7,734 nucleotides of DNA, from positions 1 to 7,734 of the forward strand of contig CAJWBT010000101.1 of NCBI GenBank assembly GCA_913020235.1. The letters are read 5' to 3'. Source of the DNA: an uncultured Chloroflexota bacterium (GTDB lineage Bacteria; Chloroflexota; Dehalococcoidia; UBA3495). Positions 4,987 through 7,734 of the stretch are shown here, piece by piece. The notes below the pieces were generated by a model. That model was not told the DNA's origin. It saw only the letters and a program-made list of their open reading frames with translations, and searched no databases. Within the stretch, counting starts at the first letter, position 1; each line of letters starts with the position of its first letter. Both the position numbers and the translations under genes were made by a program.

Positions 4987-5847
4987 ATGGCAATACGGAT
5001 TGTAGCCGACAGCGCGGCCGACCTGCCGCCAGAGCTGGCCCAGCAATGGAACATCACCGTTGTTCCCTGCTACGTCATAGCCGACGACGTTACTTACCGG
5101 GACGGCGTGGACCTTTTGCCCGACCAGTTTTACCGCCGGCTGGTGTCGAACCCACGGCTGCCGACCACCGCCCAGCCGTCGGCGGCCGACTTCCAGTCGG
5201 TGTACCAAGACCTGCTGGCCCAGGGCCATCAAATCATATCCATTCACCTCTCCGGCAAGCTCAGTGGCACGCTGAATTCGGCGGAGCAGGCTAGAGCTTC
5301 ATTGGGGGACGAAGCGGGCAAGTCCATCGAGATCGTCGACTCTCAGTTCGCGTCCGCTCCCCTGGGGCTGGTGTTGTTGGCAGCCGCCCGGCTGGCCCCC
5401 GACAGTGACTCACACCAGCAGTTGGCCGAGCAGGTGCGCCGGGATCTGCATCGGACCCACTGCTTCTTTCTCCTGGACACCCTGGAGTACCTCCAGCGAG
5501 GCGGACGCATCGGCAAAGCCCAAGCCTTCCTGGGCTCCGTCCTGGGTGTCAAGCCGATCTTGACAATACAAGGCGGCGAAGTCCATCCCATGGAACGGCC
5601 CCGCAACCGGGAGCGCGGCATTCGCCGCCTGGTGGAGTTGGCCCGCGAGCTGGCCCCACTCCGGCAACTGGCGGTGGTCTACAGCACCGAGCACGAGCAA
5701 GCCGAAACGTTGCGCGGGAGATTGGCTGACCTGCTCCCCGACGACGAGATTGTCATCAGCCGTTTCGGGCCGGCCCTGGGGACCTATGTGGGCCCCGGGA
5801 CCTTGGGAGTAGCCCTGACCCGGGCCGGTGACATACCGAAGCCCTGA
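4987..5847 (+). CDS. fakB: DegV-family fatty-acid-binding protein FakB
   Basis: Binds one fatty acid in a buried pocket and presents its carboxyl group to FakA for phosphorylation; cytosolic. The 286 residues are of normal length (about 280-290). Family motifs in order are VADSAADLP (6-14), PTTAQPS (59-65), HLSGKLSGT (87-95), IVDSQ, DTLEYLQRGGRIG (164-176), LGVKPIL and GTYVGPGTLG near 265-274. T61 and S93 occupy the carboxylate-binding positions known from S. aureus FakB, and R171 lies in the conserved GGRIG region. The exception is Y267, where the family normally has His (GTHxGPG), a residue implicated in ligand contact. ATG 4987 gives the standard MxxRIVADS start; the only upstream purine run is GGGGGG with 3-base spacing. 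The stop overlaps the recG start (TGATG). Adjacent fakA supports the FakB role rather than an unspecified DegV protein, though the lipid specificity cannot be read. Confidence 0.92.
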   Translation: MAIRIVADSAADLPPELAQQWNITVVPCYVIADDVTYRDGVDLLPDQFYRRLVSNPRLPTTAQPSAADFQSVYQDLLAQGHQIISIHLSGKLSGTLNSAEQARASLGDEAGKSIEIVDSQFASAPLGLVLLAAARLAPDSDSHQQLAEQVRRDLHRTHCFFLLDTLEYLQRGGRIGKAQAFLGSVLGVKPILTIQGGEVHPMERPRNRERGIRRLVELARELAPLRQLAVVYSTEHEQAETLRGRLADLLPDDEIVISRFGPALGTYVGPGTLGVALTRAGDIPKP

Positions 5848-7734
5848 TGGCCGCTGAGAAGCCAAACTCCTCTTCCTGGCTGGACCCCTTTCGTAGCATC
5901 CTGCGGCTGGAAGAGTCCCACGGCTTCGACGACACCGCCGTGGTGGGCGGCCTGGACAAGTTCGTCGAGTATTGGGCCGAGGCAATGGCCTCCCAAGCGG
6001 GAGAGCCCGGGCTGGTCCAGCAGCTTTCGAAAACCCCCTACGCCGGCATGTCCCCGGAGGAGCGACGCCTTTGGGCCGGCGGGTGGCGCACCGCGCTGAA
6101 CAAGGGCCTTGGCAAGACGGCAGTCGATGGCCGCCCAAAGCCGCTGCCGCCGGCGCCACCCGGCGTTGCGCCTCCGGCCCCCGGCCGCGCCCCGAAGCCG
6201 GCCAAGGCAGCAAGACCCGGCAGCCGGTCCCCTACCCCGCCGGAAGGCCAGTCTGTCGACGCTCCCGTCGACCGCTTGCGAGGCGTTGACACCAAGATGT
6301 CGGGCCGGCTGAAGCGGCTGGACGTTCAAACGGTCCGCGATCTGGTCTATCTGTTTCCCCGCCGCCACCTGGACTACTCAAAGTTCACCAAGGTCTCGGA
6401 GCTGTCCCCGGGCCAGGAATGCACCTTGATGGCCACGATCTGGGATGCCCAGGAGGTTATCGGTGGACAACAAGGACGGCGCAAGGATACCGAAGCGGTC
6501 TTGAGCGACGAAACAGGGAGCGTCAAGGTCATCTGGTTCGGACAGCGCTACCTGGCCCGGACCCTGAAGCCCAACGCCCGGATCGCCATCAGCGGCAAGG
6601 TGGAGGTTTTCAAGGGGCAGCTTGTGTTCGTGTCCCCGGAGCACGAGTTGCTGGATGCCGCCCAGGCGCCGATACATACCGGCCGGCTGGTGCCCGTCTA
6701 CCCGCTGACCGGGGGACTGACTGGACGCACCCTGCGCCGCCTCACGTGGCAGGTGTTGCAGCAATGGTTGGGCGTTATCGACGAGCTGCTTCCGGAGGAC
6801 CTGTTGGATCGGACCGGGTTCATGCCACTGCGGGACGCCATCCGGCAGGCCCACTACCCCAACAACCTGGGTTCCTGGGAGGCGGCTCGCCGCCGCCTGG
6901 CCTTCGACGAGCTTTTTGCCCTGCAGCTCGCGGTGCTGCGCCGCCGGCAGCACCAACAGCAGGACGTCCAGGGGATACCCATCGGAGCCCAAGAGGAGAT
7001 ACTGGACCGGTTCTTCTCGTCGCTGCCCTTCCGGCTCACCACCGCCCAACAGCGATGTATCAAGGAGATCACCGCCGATCTGGAGCGGGGCACGCCGCCG
7101 ATGAACCGGCTCCTCCAGGGCGAGGTGGGTAGCGGCAAGACCGTGGTAGCCCTGGCCGCCCTGCTGGCGGTGGCCTCCGCCGGCCACCAGGGGGCGATCA
7201 TGGTGCCCACTGAGGTGCTGGCGGAGCAGCATTTTCAAACGGTGGGCGCCCTGTTGAGCGGCATGGGCAGCCCGGTCCAGGAGGACAACCCGGTTTCGGT
7301 TTACCTGGAGTCCATGGACAGGACGGTGTCGGTGGGACTGCTCACCGGCAGCACTCGCCCGGCCCGGAAACGGGAGCTGACCAAGATGGCCGCCGACGGG
7401 ACCCTGGACCTGGTAATCGGCACCCACGCCCTGATCCAGTCGGGCGTTTCCCTTCCCAAGCTGGCGCTGGCCGTCGCCGACGAACAGCACCGCTTTGGCG
7501 TGATGCAGCGCTCCGCCCTGCGGGAAAGGGGGACCGGGTCTCCCCATACTCTGATCATGTCGGCCACGCCTATACCCCGTACCCTGACCCTGACCCTTTA
7601 CGGTGACCTGGACATCTCGACCCTTGACGAGCTTCCGGCTGGGCGCCAGCAGGTCATGACCCGTTCGCTGCCGCCGGACCGGCGCCAGGCGGCCTTCGGC
7701 TTCATCCGCAAGCAGGTCGAGGAGGGACGCCAGG
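5847..7734 (+). CDS. recG: ATP-dependent DNA helicase RecG (3' truncated by window)
   Basis: Superfamily 2 helicase that remodels stalled replication forks and branched recombination intermediates. The frame stays open from ATG 5847 to the window edge (629 codons). Residues 1-90 look helical (DPFRSILRLEESHGFDDTAV) and resemble the N-terminal helical domain known from Thermotoga RecG. A Pro/Ala-rich linker spans about 95-138. The usual RecG start (LRGVDTKMSGRLKRLDVQTVRDLVYLFPRRHLDYS) follows from 141, then the wedge OB-fold (about 189-270). Helicase domain 1 has Walker A GEVGSGKT (425-432), PTEVLAEQH, GTHALIQ, the RecG-type DEQHRFG (545-551) and SATPIPRT (572-579), then YGDLDISTLDELPAGR. Helicase domain 2 is mostly missing, along with the C-terminal end. 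About 17 extra residues lie between AEQH and LLTGS. The start overlaps the fakB stop by one base and has no clear Shine-Dalgarno of its own, so translation is probably coupled. Confidence 0.96.
   Translation, partial: MAAEKPNSSSWLDPFRSILRLEESHGFDDTAVVGGLDKFVEYWAEAMASQAGEPGLVQQLSKTPYAGMSPEERRLWAGGWRTALNKGLGKTAVDGRPKPLPPAPPGVAPPAPGRAPKPAKAARPGSRSPTPPEGQSVDAPVDRLRGVDTKMSGRLKRLDVQTVRDLVYLFPRRHLDYSKFTKVSELSPGQECTLMATIWDAQEVIGGQQGRRKDTEAVLSDETGSVKVIWFGQRYLARTLKPNARIAISGKVEVFKGQLVFVSPEHELLDAAQAPIHTGRLVPVYPLTGGLTGRTLRRLTWQVLQQWLGVIDELLPEDLLDRTGFMPLRDAIRQAHYPNNLGSWEAARRRLAFDELFALQLAVLRRRQHQQQDVQGIPIGAQEEILDRFFSSLPFRLTTAQQRCIKEITADLERGTPPMNRLLQGEVGSGKTVVALAALLAVASAGHQGAIMVPTEVLAEQHFQTVGALLSGMGSPVQEDNPVSVYLESMDRTVSVGLLTGSTRPARKRELTKMAADGTLDLVIGTHALIQSGVSLPKLALAVADEQHRFGVMQRSALRERGTGSPHTLIMSATPIPRTLTLTLYGDLDISTLDELPAGRQQVMTRSLPPDRRQAAFGFIRKQVEEGRQ

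Noticed and set aside
5410..6368. Minus-strand open frames spanning the fakB-recG junction
   Set aside because: They are shadows of fakB and the GC-rich recG linker, with skewed Arg/Pro/Ala composition.
6378..7547. Long open frame on the minus strand (389 codons) opposite recG
   Set aside because: Same reasoning: the opposite strand encodes all RecG helicase motifs, and the antisense product is low-complexity and unlike a folded protein.
1..7734. Defence system, phage, integron, insertion sequence or CRISPR
   Set aside because: All coding sequences are assigned to housekeeping or widespread families; no transposase, integrase, nuclease-toxin or spaced repeat array is visible.

Overview
This 7.7 kb window of GC-rich bacterial DNA (about 60% or more by eye) looks like ordinary core chromosome. 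I see no mobile element, CRISPR array, tRNA or rRNA. The likely source is a member of Chloroflexota, perhaps near Dehalococcoidia. That is inference from gene order (rpmE beside a DUF1385 gene; fakA-fakB-recG), a RecG with an N-terminal helical extension, an L27 without the cleavable Firmicutes leader, and the base composition. No single residue proves it.

Layout. At the left edge is the 3' end of a DUF35-type OB-fold gene. A very small HAD-family hydrolase overlaps or abuts it. Both are on the + strand. Convergent to them, on the - strand, runs rplU (L21) - rpmA (L27) - rpmE (L31) - DUF1385 membrane protein. rplU and rpmA are almost fused; rpmA's Shine-Dalgarno lies inside the last codons of rplU. 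rpmE and the DUF1385 gene are separated by 219 bp holding a perfect 10-bp hairpin and an imperfect direct repeat. A 417-bp divergent intergenic region (2828-3244) carries a good sigma-70-type promoter for rplU, a perfect TATAAT box for the + strand genes, a 14-bp hairpin and a palindromic element resembling dispersed intergenic repeats.

The right half is a + strand cluster, fakA - fakB - recG. FakA (DhaL/YloV type) and FakB (DegV type) would form a two-part fatty acid kinase: FakB holds the fatty acid and FakA phosphorylates it with ATP, giving acyl-phosphate for phospholipid synthesis. The stop codon of fakB shares a base with the start codon of recG, suggesting translational coupling. recG, a branched-DNA helicase, is open to the window edge and lacks its C-terminal end. 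The yloV...recG...plsX neighbourhood of Bacillus supports a conserved link between this kinase and recG.

The points most worth a second look are a His-to-Tyr change at an otherwise conserved FakB position, the intergenic hairpins and repeats, the start sites of fakA and the HAD gene, and the extra segments in RecG and L21. I did not find evidence for a new multi-gene system.
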